Source of the DNA: Nautilus pompilius
Lineage: Eukaryota; Mollusca; Cephalopoda; Nautilida; Nautilidae
Assembly (NCBI GenBank): GCA_018389105.1
Contig: JACATO010001736.1
Coordinates: 124,001 to 188,000 of the forward strand
Length of the DNA: 64,000 bases
Direction: 5' to 3'
The notes below the pieces were generated by a model that worked only from the letters and a program-made list of their open reading frames with translations, was not told the origin of the DNA and did not search any database. Shown here one piece after another: positions 12,257 to 56,499 of this stretch; position 1 is the stretch's first letter, and the number at the start of each line of letters is the position of its first letter. The position numbers and the translations under genes are program-made.

Positions 12257-14281
12257 CTAGAAAGAAACATATCAATAAAAATACATTAAAATCCACCCTT
12301 AATCCTCTCCAAAGGAAAAATCAGCAAAACTAAATAAATGCTAAAATTGCCAAATGTTTGCAGTCATTTTAATTTCAAGAGGTTCAGATTCAATTTTTTT
12401 GAAAAATTAAAACTGCGAAACCCTACCACAAATTTATACATGATTGTTCCATTACCAAACAGCACATAAATAGTACTACAGCCATAATAGTTTGGTTAAC
12501 TGTTATTAAGAGTTACTACTTTGTTAAGTATAAAGGGATACAAAGGCAAGTAATATAGTAAAATTATATATATATTAGTGATTGATCACGTCACCTTTTG
12601 CAGCACAAAAACTTCCACATTTTTTGGCGAATAAATCAACGAAATTATGTATCATAGCCTGATTACTCCAAATATGAGAATTCTGAATTTACTTGCATCA
12701 TATAGGTGGGCTGATGATCCCAATGCTCCCAATGCTCCCATAGATTCTCAATTGGTTTTGTACCATTGTTTTGATGTACCAAGAGAAAATGAATGCCTCG
12801 ATTACTCTGGTTACATGTGAATTGTGGCATGAAGTACCAATCCATGAAGAATACAAGCCTCAAATTTCTGTATGTCTTGATACAACGGAAGGTGATGTCT
12901 TTAGCAGAACTGACCTGCCATGCCATGCCAGATGGTTGGCCACACCCTGATGTTACAGCTACTGCAATTGGCAGTAGGCGGAAAAAGATCTGGTGGAAAG
13001 TCTTGCTAGGTCATCTCTAGATGCAGATGTTACCCCAGAAATGACTGGAAACTAGACTCTGTGGAAAAGAATGCACATCTACAACACGTCTTTATTTCAT
13101 TTCTGTTGCCCACGTTAGCAAGAGTAGGAACTGACCTTACTTCAACAGTGATGGTTGCCTGAGAAAAATTTGTGATATATTAGCTGCGGATGCACAATTT
13201 GTATCCTGTTACTGTGTGTGACAAACTGAAGTTATATAACACCATCTGAAATCAGCATGAATATCACGAGATCCACTTGTTATCAGCACATTGAAACCAC
13301 ACAGTTATTATCTGCCCATATATTGTCCAATATAAAAAAATCAAGAGAATGGCCAAATTAATAGGCATGACGATATAATTTACACAAAATAATCATTAAA
13401 AGATGCTTGTTTCACACTTAATTAACACTTTAAAAATGTTTTTTTAGATAAATATACAAACACAAACAAAAATTCAAACTTCTTTTGTTCATATAAATTA
13501 ATCAGCTTAATTATATTTCTTTAATAGAATTACAAACATCTGCATTATATTTATTAAATTTCTTTTGTTTTGTTCTCATAAATATTAACATGTGTAAACC
13601 ATTACTGCATCACTGATATCCTTTCTATCACACATGTTTAACAGCAAGCATCCAACATATGTGTTGACCATCATCTGTTGCCTTGCTTTCTTGTCTGTAG
13701 TTTCTTTTTTTGCTTCAAAGTATCTCTTCATTCCATTAATCCAGACAACGGATCATGTACTGAAGTCAATGTTAAATAATTAAAAATGCCGCAAAAATAT
13801 TGCTGTTTACAGTTAATGAGTGAACTCAATCAAAGTTCTTTATACCACTGTACCTTAATAAGATCTCACTATCACCAGCAACAATAATTTCATGGAGTTT
13901 TTACTTTCCATTTTACTAAACATTTTGCAATAACTTAAAAAAAAAATCACATCTTCAAAATACCGACTTTTGGTTCTTCAATCTGTTTGTTTTTCATAAA
14001 ATAGTGAGAGAACAATTACAATTATTCTCATCCTTCGGCAATCAGAAAACAATGTTGTTATATTAAATTCTGATGTTAATCTACCAGATTAAAATAATTC
14101 TTCGTATTTTATAAAACGTTTCTCAGTAGAAGGCAGCAGCTTTAATCGCCAGGTTTCTTTAAAATATTTGGGATCATCCATCTTTAATGTTAAAAATAAA
14201 AGTCTAATATCAATTCTTTTGTGTTTTTTGTAAATGAAGTACTTTAGAAAAATTGTAATGAGTTATCTCCCCTTTTGATAC
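12257..14281 (-). other. Intron of the PAFAH1B-like gene with a decayed coding-like patch (U1)
   Basis: Between two PAFAH1B exons. At about 12690-13180 on the plus strand there is a patch that reads as protein when stops and shifts are ignored, and it is also present in U2 at about 56500-56980. The family is not recognised. It is probably an old retrocopy or transposon fragment inside the intron. The remainder is AT-rich and featureless. Confidence 0.4.
12690..13180 (+). pseudogene. Unrecognised decayed coding-like fragment (U1)
   Basis: One frame gives DPNAPNAPIDSQLVLYHCFD and continues after an in-frame TGA with CELWHEVPIHEEYKPQISVC and further protein-like text, then more stops. The U2 copy (56530-56980) stays open longer near its end, with a run reading DWKLDSVEKNAHLQHVFISF. 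The composition looks like former coding DNA, but I cannot name the protein. It lies in sense opposite to the host PAFAH1B-like gene. Confidence 0.35.
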
Positions 14282-14398
14282 CTTTGGCTTCATGCTTTCC
14301 AGTTCTCCATGTAATATTCTCCACAAAACATTCTGAGTCTGATCTCCTCCAATTGAAAAGTTCAAACAGTGCAGTGGCTCAAACAACTTTTTCCAGAT
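14282..14398 (-). CDS. PAFAH1B2: PAFAH1B-like SGNH hydrolase, upstream exon (U1)
   Basis: A 117-bp exon codes 39 residues, IWKKLFEPLHCLNFSIGGDQ then TQNVLWRILHGELESMKPK. This matches the family exon that follows the nucleophile exon and includes the block with the conserved Gly (NFSIGGD). The acceptor is TTTTTATAG|ATC, the donor AAG|GTATCA, both phase 0. The exon that should lie farther upstream on this strand, with GDS and the catalytic Ser, was sought to the right up to the EGF/VWD promoter and not found. This may therefore be a 5'-truncated gene copy. Confidence 0.85.
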
Positions 14399-16402
14399 CT
14401 ATAAAAAATTAAACAAAACCCGATTCACACACAGACACAGATGGGGAGGCCTGAGTTGTTGCATACATTTGCATCGCAGGTAAGGGTTCATTATAAAGAT
14501 ATTGACATTTATTTTAGATACATTTGAAAGTGTTCACCATCTATCCTATTGTTAAAAGCAGACTTTCTATCAGGCTGTGCACAAAGAACCATTGCTTCCC
14601 CAGTTGCCATGAAGCGGATTCTCAGCATAAATTAGGGTATAGATCTAAAAAAGTCCAATTTCTGTAATGACAGCTGATTAAAGGATTGTTGTTTTTTTAA
14701 AAATACAATTGGTAAGTCTAGCGTTACCAGTCGGAAATGTACGATAGATAAACACAAGACTAAGCCTGTATCGGATGGACAGTAGAAAAAAGCTGCCGTG
14801 TAATGCGATCTGTTAGCGTGAAACGTCAATAGTAGAAGCAAATAATTGTTCAGATTGATCAAGAGAGATGTTGAGGTGTATCTGAGATTTTAAAAAACTA
14901 TTATAATGCGCATTACCATACGTACTCACGGTTTTAAACAATCTAATCAATAGATACCTATAGAAACAATCTCTGAAATTGATGTCAGAAGAGGAAAAAT
15001 TGATTTCAAATGATAACACAATTTTCAAATCGAAAGTACCGGCTTCAGTGAAAGAGAAAAATAAAAATGCAATGGAATCTTCTAAGCCGTAGTTTGGAAG
15101 AGGAAAAAAGTGAATGGGATCACTGGGAACAATGAATGTATGCGGCCTGTGATCAGCAGCCATGACATCAACGATAAAATTTGTACAGTCTGAGTTTACT
15201 CTAAAACAGTACCGATTAACCCTCTGAAGAGCACACCGACTGGTGTTTTCCTCTTCCCGTAAATACACGTTTCTATGGTTTCACGACTGTAATAATCCAC
15301 TACATGATTTAAATGTGTGATAATGCCACAGTTAAAGTGATTTCATAATTATCTTCTTTTCTAAATCTTTCTTCCGTTGGCCGGGCGGGGGTTAAGTCTA
15401 CAACCTTTAAGTGACTCGCAGCAGGTTATCAGCTGGCACCAGCGTTAATAAGTCTATACCGGTCATTTGTTGTCTTGGCTGGATGTTTCCATTTACCTTT
15501 AACACAGCTGGTGGCAGACTTTCACAGATTATCACATCGATCTCAGGATATCTTCACCCGGCTAAAACCTACCTGCAAATGGCCTCAATAACCTCTCTAT
15601 TTACTTATTTCTGTTTGTCCACTGTCAGTCTGGCAAATCCGCTTAAATATCAAGTATTCATCTGAAATCCTCAATTCTGTTTTCGAAAACAGGGGATTGG
15701 ATTAGTTTTTTTGTTGTGAACCTTTTAAATAAAATTCAATTTACTGGTGGAAACAATTTTCTATTTAGATTGTTAGATCTGGAAAACTTTCAAGTTAAAT
15801 TCCGAACATTTTCATTTCCCGATAGATTAGTTATATAAATTAAAATTTAAAAACAGCGTATAATTGATATACAAAAACAACAACAAAATTAGTTTTCTTG
15901 TAATCAAAAATTTAAATGAAATAAACCGGCTGTAATAAAATAATCTATGGCGGTTTGTTTTGAAGTATTGCCTCCCTAACGTAGTTTCTTCTCCTTCTCC
16001 CTCCTTTTTTTTTCTTTTGGTGTTGTGCGGTGTTTAGGGGTGTGTTTGTGAAGTTGCATATGTATGTGGGTGTAGCTGGATCGGTTCCACGACCGGCCGT
16101 CTCAGCTGTTTATAAGTGAGGCCTTATTTCGACCTGTGTTTTGTTTGGGATGTACCTCAGCCTAGCGAGAGCAGCGGGCTACCCAACTCCTTCGTATTGC
16201 ACGCAGGAGGGGTAGGTTTATCCTGGCTGGACTCTCTAAAACAGAGTTTTCTCTCTGTATGTCCTTGTTCTGAAGGGGAAGTTTGGGCCACTGTTTATTT
16301 TTCAAGTTTCCAAGTGGAAGGGTGGAGAGAGTTCTATTTTTTTATTTTGCGGGACGATGGATGGAGACATGTTCTCCCTCCGTTTTGATCTTTTAATAAG
16401 TC
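14399..16402. other. U1 stretch upstream of the EGF/VWD gene, no confirmed gene
   Basis: 14710-15280 is a block present three times (U0, U1, U2). On the minus strand it gives a 151-codon open frame at 14813-15268 with no recognised motif; U2 breaks it near 58990 and U0 splits it by insertion, so coding is doubtful. 15411-15665 and 16116-16388 hold open plus-strand frames also present in U2, again without recognisable domains. Confidence 0.4.
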
Positions 16403-17606
16403 CTCCCTCGTGGGGGAATCGGAGATTCCCTTGATGACATAAAAGCAAAACAAAAAACTCTTTATGACTTATGTTTTCTTTCTTCCAACGTAGGGGGACC
16501 GGAGGTTCCCTGGCAGGTGGTTCAAACCCGGGAAGTAGCACGTTGCTGTGGTGTTTAGCCATCACAGCACTCGCTGCCCCCATTCCACACCACATTAGTA
16601 CTAAGTAGTGTGTTGTATTAAACGAAGACTCATGGTTAGTCCATGTGAGCATTATAGGGGGTGGATTGCTTTATACATAAATAGAGGCTTACACTGAAGA
16701 AGGGGCGGGGGGTGGGAAGTTAGTATGATAATTTTTATCATAAGTTTTTAAAGTTTTAGTTTTAAAGCGATCAATGATCACTTAAGAGTTGAATAATATA
16801 ATTAAATAACCAAAAGGAAATCCTTTAAGGATTTATTACATGATTTAAATATAGTGCAAAAGAAAGAAAGAATAAAGCCAGCTACGTGGGATTTCTTTTA
16901 AAAATATGAATGAAGAATTCCATGTTGGCTTAAATTGGCGAAGACCAGCGGAAACTAGGTAAACTATTCCCCTTCCAGCTATGGCCCTGATATCCTAAGC
17001 AGACTAGTGATGATAATGAATCGAACAGTAACAAAGAAAAGAAGGCAGTATGTCTGGAAATCAGTCGTGGAAAGAGTTTATTTATAAGATAAAAGATGAC
17101 AAAATAAAAATGCCAAAGACCGTATACTGCACAAAGGAAAATCAAGTGATCCATGCAGTTATACGATATAGAATTGTACACGAGAAATAGCGTAATAAAA
17201 GCTATATTTCAGATAGAGGGTAAGGTGATAACCATCGCGCCCATCCCCACTTTGATCCTACACCTGTTACAAGCTACTCTGGGTCGTGGCTAATCATCAC
17301 TCACAATGATCAATACCGGAAACACAAAAGCTCAGTTATTCAGCAGTTAACCGGATCTCGGCTTTCGACAGTTGATCGAACTCGCTACCTTATCATTAAC
17401 TCTTTGACTATTAACGGTGGAAACGTCAGATATAGCGATATTCCAGAGTAGTTTCAGCCTTTAAAACACGAGATTTCAATATCAGTAAATTTAAAAAAAA
17501 GAAAAAGAAACTCAATTTCGTGAACATTTTGATTGCATTATCCTAGAAGTTTCTTCAAATAATCAATGGTGGATACTTGCGCAGAATTAGATAGTTATTC
17601 TACAGG
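16403..17606. mobile_element. ~1.2-kb segment present in U1, absent in U2, with a tRNA-like patch
   Basis: U2 passes from the equivalent of 16402 directly to that of about 17607 (junction near 60222, around TCTCCTGT, a short motif found at the U1 right edge). On the minus strand at about 16510-16575 there is tRNA-like sequence: a B-box-like GGTTTGAACCA (plus 16518-16528) and an A-box-like TGGCTAAAC upstream of it. It could be an insertion containing an old SINE in U1, or a deletion in U2; no clear target duplication was seen. Confidence 0.4.
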
Positions 17607-18377
17607 TCTCTCCTGTAGACTTCTGTACGTACTTTATTCTCTCTATTCTTAAAATGAACCTTACTTGACCCAATCATTAAAAGATATCGCGAAGTACATA
17701 TTACGTTAGAAAATGTGGAGCTATTGTACGGCTTCCCTGCGGAAGTGCCGGGCTTCTCGTTGCGCAAATTTGGCAACGTCCACTAGCCACCAACCATAGC
17801 ATCACTCCTCTTTTCTATCGGTTGTCCACCACGTAGATACGATGAATACGACGACCCACGCTTTTCGCGAAGTGGAAATATTAGAAGAAAAGATTTGATT
17901 TTAAAGTAAGAAGGAAACCAACAAAATCTAATGCACAAAGGTAAAAAGAGGCACACAAATAATAGAGATTTATGAATTTAAAGTGATACAAATCGCTTGG
18001 CAAAATTAGCCTTTATTCTATCTTTAATGACTGACAAAGAAAAATCACAAATATCTTTCAGGGTGATATTCCATCTTTTGTCTCCCGTCTGGCCACCGGT
18101 GGCTAAGAGCCATGTTAGGTAAATGAATTCTGGCTGGCGGCTTTAAAGGGTTAAAACTGTGGAAAAGGTAGGCAACACGATATATCTATCTCCAAATAAC
18201 TAGTAACAATACATGAATGACACATACGCAAAATCTCGAATCGAAATAATATTCAAAAAATAAATTTAATTGATTTCGAACAACACCCAGTTATGAATTT
18301 TGTTTAGAAATAAAGAGTTCAAAATTTTGAATGGGAAAAAAAATCAATTTGAGTTGAAAAAATCTAATTTTAATGGG
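17607..18377 (+). promoter_or_regulatory. Upstream region of the EGF/VWD gene (U1)
   Basis: About 770 bp directly before the TATA box is closely matched by U2 (60225-60991). No coding exon was seen. It is likely to hold proximal regulatory sites, but no specific factor site can be named with confidence. Confidence 0.4.
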
Positions 18378-18384
18378 TATAAAT
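18378..18384 (+). promoter_or_regulatory. TATA box of the U1 EGF/VWD gene
   Basis: TATAAAT lies 49 bases before the ATG of exon 1, inside a stretch that is identical or nearly so in U2. Transcription starting 25-30 bases downstream would leave a 5'UTR of roughly 20-30 bases. A strong TATA with a short leader is common in highly expressed tissue-specific secretory genes (inference). Confidence 0.7.
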
Positions 18385-18432
18385 TAGAGAGGGAGAACGA
18401 TATTTTCCGCAGAAGCCGGTGGTCTCTTCATC

Positions 18433-49974
<31,542 letters not shown>

Positions 49975-50149
49975 GTTAATGTAAACGTTTTTGGACATAG
50001 TGCGGGTAATATGAACATCCGAGTTTTCTGTGCACTGATTGGAAGATTTCCCTACCCAACCATAATGGAAAGAGAACATAATTAACATATAATGCATCCG
50101 AAGATATTTATTTACTGTTATTACATGGAAGAAACCAACAACCACCTGG

Positions 50150-53100
50150 CTAACTTTTAAAATCTATTTCTTTCTTTTAACAATTCACCGTGTTTTATTC
50201 ATTCACGTAAAAGTCAAATCTTTACTTCTATATCGCGACAAAAAGAGACTGATAGCGAGAAGTTTCTTTCTTTGGCGAAACTTCCAAGACAATTGGTTAA
50301 TGGAATCTCCTTCGATTATAGAGTGGTATGACACTATCTGATTCAAAAATACAACTTTATTTAAACTGTTTCTCTTATTAAGGAACATTTGGAAAAATGA
50401 TTAATTTTTCCTCGTGTGACCTTTGATTTTAAAAGATTAAGCATCATTAATGAAATAGTTGTCAGAACTAAACGGATATTCCAACATAAAATGTGGTTAA
50501 AAGTCTGGACAATCGTGAGAAATTAGAATTAATAAAAAAAAAAACCTAAGATGTGAAAGAGAATTCACACTGAGGAAAAAATTCCTCTTTTCTTAGACTT
50601 TATGGACATTTGAAACAAAAGCCGCCTTTTCACAGGGCATTTACTATCATTTTAATTTAATACTATGCAAACAATGTAACTATGGCTCTTCATGGCAACT
50701 TTCTAAATACAAGTTAAAAGAAACGATTTCGTTCCCCTGGCCATAAAATCTTTTCAATGCATGGAGGGAGGTGCAGCTGGTGTTGTGTCAGACAGACACC
50801 AAAAAGGCCAATCTTCCCAAGAGTCTGTGAAATGGAACCAAGTCAGAAAGAAGTAAAATCTCTTGAATCCAGCTCACTAATCTCATCCAGACTGTATGGG
50901 AACATCGAGATGCTCTAATTGAAGGATAATGTTCTGATAAAATTTCATATGCATTCTGTTTACTTGTGGTAGTATTAGTCAGTCGATCGAGTAATCTGTT
51001 GCAACCTGATTACTGCTGGGGCTAATCACTTCTGAAGGGTCTCTGTATGTATTGCATGTTCTCAACACTTCAGGCTGCCTTGCGCATAAACACTAAAATT
51101 CTACTTAAATTTATTCATTTCAGATGCTGGGCCACGTGATGGACTAGTTATCAGTGGACCATGAAAATGGAAGGACTAAAACAATTTGAAATTTTTGCCA
51201 GTAATTTTGCTTTTGGAAAACCAACAATAACTGACCATACTACAGAAAGTTAATTCGACAGACAACTTGTCAGTTTTCTTAACTAAATCACTGCAATTTA
51301 GCAGTTTTTCAAAACCAAAATAAATTAATTGCAGCCTATTTTTCTAGCTTGTTTTTATTTTAGAGTAATACAGACATTATATAATTTATAACAACAAATG
51401 CAACATTCCTACTTGGTAAGGACTTTGGGAAATCTATCTGGACAGGGTCAGTCACACTAAAATGTACTGTTGGCTTTCTTTCCTCTTGAAATATTATAAC
51501 CATTAATAGCTGCTCAATTTAATAGCAACCCATGCCACATACATAAAAAACTTCCTCTTGAAATAATATAACCATTAATAGCTGCTCAATTTAGTAGCAA
51601 CCCATGCCACATACTTAAAAAAACATCATAGATATATGCACTGAGCCAGAGTGACTTGTCTAGCAGAGAAGCCCTCATCAGCTAAGCAGATGTAATGCAT
51701 TGGTTATGTCATTCACATTGAGAGTCGAGGCTTGAAAACATCAAAATAGACAAGGTATGGTAAACTGTAATGGTAGCCAAAAGAAATGGCAGAACGAACG
51801 AGTCTGTCTGAAAGGTTTTGGCATCTTTATTGAGAACTGGTAGGTGGTGGCATTTGACAATGAAAAGTAGCAAGGATTGCTACTCAAAATTTGACTTCAA
51901 TAAGAACATCGCATGTGACTTCCTCCAGATTTTCCATTACTTGCCACAATAGCACAAACTGACAAATGGCAACTTTCTATGGCGTTGGCCTGTAAACGTT
52001 AAAGGTACCATAGATGTGGAATGAGGTGGTCAATCAAAATGTTATACAAGCATTCAGCTACAATGGCATCAATACATGCAGTACCTGATCATGTGTTTGC
52101 CCAAAATATAAGTATGCCGTAATATTATTTACATCAGTGAATAATTTTACAGTAACCTTAAACGAAAATTAAAAGTTATCCTCAATGCATTTACGATCAT
52201 TCATACAACAATATTACAACGTTGAAAACAGATAGTTTTGACAGCAAATATCTTGACATGTCGCTGTCAATCTAGTAGCTTAACTTTTTTAGCACATGGG
52301 TCATTTTCAAGAAGTTTTTACTCTATAGTTTGTCTTAGTATCATCTCTCGCTTTCAGCTTGTAGCTGCACAGTAGATTCTCCATACAAAGCAGGTATCAG
52401 TAGATTTTAGTTTCATACATTGAGACAAACATATATTTTAACTTACAGGAAGTTTAAAGATGACATTTACATAAAACAGGCCTAGAAATATCACAACTTA
52501 TACAAAATATGTTTAATGCAGATTATGGCTTCAATAAGTAGGCAAGATACAATACATCATAGCTTACACAGAGGCATGAAGCTATATATATCACTGCATA
52601 TAAAAGCCAGCAGCCTAATAAAGCTTTGCATAAGAAATCTAACTTTACTTTAGTCATCAGTAAATGTCAGGTTAACAGGGTAACATGAGAATTACTAAAA
52701 TCATAACTAATTTGTAGGATTTTAAATTTATCTGAAAACAAGAGCAGCTATAAAAGTCAAAGCACTTAGTCTTTTTTAAAATTTAAAGATGAGTTATCTC
52801 CCTTGTTTTAAAATATTAAACCAGTTTATCAAGTGATATAAAATTTAAAAAAAAAGTCTTTCTGAACCAACCAGTTAATGTTCTGAATCACAGATTCAGA
52901 AAAAAATGTCATAATTCTTGCATCCCATCCAAAAAGAACTATCATTTAAATGCCATTAATTAAAAATTAATTACGTTAAAAAATAATCTTGGAAACTGGT
53001 ATAACCCAAATACCAATTTTTTGGGTTGTTTTCCATACTTAAAATTTATTTAAACATTTTTTTCAGACATTGATACACTTGATAAACAAACAGTTTTAAA

Positions 53101-54314
53101 TTAAATGTTTCTGCCAGCAGCAAAAGTCTGTCAAATAAAATTTGGCTGGATACCACTATGCCAGCATCATTTCAGCCAAGTTTCATTTGAATGTTACTAT
53201 TATCATATTCAAGCTGTCTGAAGACAATTTCTATACACTTAATGTCTCAAAAAAGGGCAAAGAATCCAGTTTAGATTTCATTATTTTAAAAATATTGAGT
53301 ACTGAAAAAAAAAATTAACATTTAAAGAGTTAATAAATGTGACAATTTGAGAAAGTCTTTACATTCTCTGCATTCCTACCTAGAAATGATAAAGCAAATG
53401 AAAAATCTTGAGATGTAGAAAATTGAAATAGACTGATGTTTATTCAGAGGTGACAGCGTTACATTACATAAATGTTCAAAACTGCAATAAATTCTTACGA
53501 ATTCGGTGCACAGAAATTTTTAAAAAATACAATTGGACACTGACAACTGACTATTAATTAGGATAGGTCTCAAAATGCTACTGTAGATTCTTGGGACATA
53601 GATAAATCAAAGAGCTTTAGTATATTCTTGGAACTTTTAGCAGCTGTATGCACTAACTTGATGAACAGAAATGAACATCCACCTTCAATAAACTCAAAGC
53701 TAAGATATTTATGCTTTATACTTAGCTTCCAATTTGCTTAAATTTAGGAATTTTAAAAAGTTACAAGCTTCCATAAATCGAGATACGTAAGAAGAGATTT
53801 GCATTAGCCAAAGAAATGATACATGTCACAGAACACCCATCTCCTGTGGTATAAAGACAGAAAGATACATCGCAACAAACAGTAACCACCCTTTCAACAC
53901 ACCTAGCTCTATGAACGTGTATACAGTATTCACTGACAAATATTCTGAAGCAGCTAAGTTTGTGAGTAATGCATTCATTTTCTGAACTCTAGCATCCAGG
54001 TAAATTATAATACACTGAAGAATAAAATTATTCATATTCTCTTTTTTATAACGAGGCCAAATTTTGCTGATTATCCTGAATTTGAAATTCAATATATTGG
54101 ACTATAATTCCATATCTATTCACTTGATATTTTTGAACCTTTGACATTAAATCTAGGAATTGACTTAAAACATGGAAATAAAGCAGAATAAAATAGTATT
54201 GTCCCATAAGCTCCAAATGACATGAGTATTGCAAGATAAACGTAGCAGCATCATCAGATATGTCCATGAGAAATCAGATGAGGCCAGGCTTTACACAATT
54301 ATATCCTGCTTCTG
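50150..54314. other. Noncoding left part of U2
   Basis: Counterpart of 6140-10398. No gene seen. 51770-52330 is diverged from U1, and 52338-53610 is closely matched. Confidence 0.45.
51481..51624. repeat. 72-bp direct duplication private to U2
   Basis: A segment starting TCCTCTTGAAAT and ending in an A-run occurs twice in tandem (from 51481 and from 51553). U1 has it once at about 7582. Confidence 0.9.
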
Positions 54315-54615
54315 AGCACTTAGCTGGAAAGCAGTTCTGCATCGCTGCACTTGCCTTCGACTTTAGCAAATGTCTGCAGTATTTCCTGCACCTCTTCCCA
54401 CCAGAGTTCCAAATATTTCTGTTATCCCTGTGTTGTCAGGTGCAGGTAGTCGTACATGTCACGATGGCTGATTGAAGCATCAGATGGATTGACGAAGAGA
54501 TTCACATCCACAGGAAAGAAATTTGCATTCAACCATTTTGACAACTTCTCAGCCAGTATCTTGATGATGATTCTGATCTTTTCTCTCAAGTGGTTCGGAT
54601 TTATTCCTCTGGGAG
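54315..54615 (-). pseudogene. Decayed PAFAH1B last exon (U2)
   Basis: It aligns with 10399-10701 but the acceptor AG is lost (TTTTTATTGAATTCC in place of TTTTTTAGGGAATTCC), and a TAA at 54422-54424 replaces the Tyr codon shortly after the DYLHLT block. The catalytic Asp and His codons themselves remain. This copy cannot make a normal C-terminus. Confidence 0.85.
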
Positions 54616-55950
54616 GAATTCAATAAAAAATAGAAACAAGCAATCATTTTAATATTGCTGTAAATTTTGGTGTTCAGTTGCTGTCCAGTGGGTGTGGCGG
54701 CTATGAATCTGTTCCTACCACCATATACAACTAAAGACAACATGTGGTCCTTGCCTTATCAAATTATCACAGGAAAAAATGGGATGAGAAAGAATAATCA
54801 ATATGGTGAGAATAAATTGGAAAACAAGCAGATATTTGGCAAAGGGATCAGATAAGGCCATCAACAATAATTAAAAATAAAACAAAACTATGAAACCTGG
54901 AATATTTAAAGTTCCAGTCAGGTGTGTAGGATTCACATGATTTCAACAAACTTAATTTAAACAAAAGTATTAAATTTCTCATGAAAACAAAAAGCTTGTT
55001 TTCCAAATACGAGAAAATTTAAATATTTTGATCTCGAATATAACTTGAAAATAGATAACGTTTTTCTCTTTATCAAGTTAAACAAACCAATCAGATATCG
55101 CTTGCTGTTTGCGTTGTGGACCATGTTCTGATTTCAACATTGAGGTATGAAGCATCTGTCTTGGTAATTAAGTTAGTTACATGGGTACAGTTAGACACGT
55201 TCTTGAGCAATGGTTAGCAGAGTTAACCAAGGATACTCTAACTCACCATTTTTCAGATGTTGGAGAAAACATATCTGGTGAAGAAGAGTAAGAAGAAACC
55301 ATGCTAAGAATGTATACCAAAGCAAGCTGGTCTCAAATGGGATTTGAATTTAGGAATCCAACAGTCTACCACTGGACCAAAGCACTTCCCGGCCAAATAT
55401 CCAGCAGGGAGAACTCCTTGGCCCCCAAAAGGAAGTCAGACAGTTCAGTTTAGAAGTTTACCAAAGTTTAGTTGTGATCTGCCCAGATTGTACTTATAGC
55501 AGCTTTACTCCACTCAGAACAATTAAAACGTTTCACAACTTATATTAAAACGAAAAGACAAGTTCAGTTAGAAAATATACCATAGATCCCATATTCTGAT
55601 ATTCTGAATGAGGGCAGATTCTCTCAACCAAATTTGTAACTCATCTCTGACCAAAATACAAATCAGAAATCCATCAAGTAATTTTCATTTCCCAGAGCAG
55701 GAGAGGTTCCAAGACAAATACCACAAAATAAATAAAAACAAATCAAATACAGCCAGTCCTAGTTGCTGGCAATAATCTTTATCAAGCAGACAACTTAGGA
55801 TTTGTAAAATTTTTAATCAGAACTCATTTCAGCATTAACCCAATTAGAAGTCTTAAGACAAATAATAGAGCTGTTGCAATCATTATTTACAAAAGGAAAT
55901 ATTTTCTTTCCAACTGACGAATAACCCCACATCTTACAGAACAACGTTAC

Positions 55951-56073
55951 CATGACGATAATCTGTGTCTCAGACTGCTTTTGGTGAATTGTTTTTGTGA
56001 TTTCCAGAATTCCTTCAGCCACCTCATCTGCAGTATTGTCATGGTTGTTTGTTCCAACAAGGAGAATAATAAC
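55951..56073 (-). pseudogene. PAFAH1B central exon, intact copy in a decayed gene (U2)
   Basis: 123 bp, same borders as U1 12134-12256. It reads GTNNHD where U1 has GTTNHD, so U2 keeps the form found in vertebrate homologues and U1 carries the derived residue. One other visible change is AGAATT to GGAATT (Arg to Gly). The exon is open, but its downstream partner exon is broken. Confidence 0.8.
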
Positions 56074-56499
56074 CTAGAAAGAAACATATCAATAAAAATA
56101 CATTAAAATCCACCCTTAATCCTCTCCAAAGGAAAAATCAGCAAAACTAAATAAATGCTAAAATTGCCAAATGTTTGCAGTCATTTTAATTTCAAGAGGT
56201 TCAGATTCAATTTTTTTGAAAAATTAAAACTGCGAAACCCTACCACAAATTTATACATGATTGTTCCCTTACCAAACAGCACATAAATAGTACTACAGCC
56301 ATATTAGTTTGGTTAACTGTTATTAAGATTTACTACTTTGTTAAGTATAAAGGGATACAAAGGCAAGTAATATAGTAAAATTATATATATATATTAGTGA
56401 TTGATCAAGTCACCTTTTGCAACACAAAAATTCTCCACATTTTTTGGCGAATAAATCAAAGAAATTATTATCATGGCCTGATTTTTCCAAATATGAGAA

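Noticed and set aside
14813-15268. 151-codon minus-strand frame as a gene
   Set aside because: No motif; broken by indels in U2 and split by an insertion in U0, and adjoining DNA is noncoding. Kept only as part of a described interval.
16505-16580. A functional tRNA gene on the minus strand
   Set aside because: The B-box-like and A-box-like parts are imperfect and the acceptor and T stems do not pair well; better read as an old SINE fragment.
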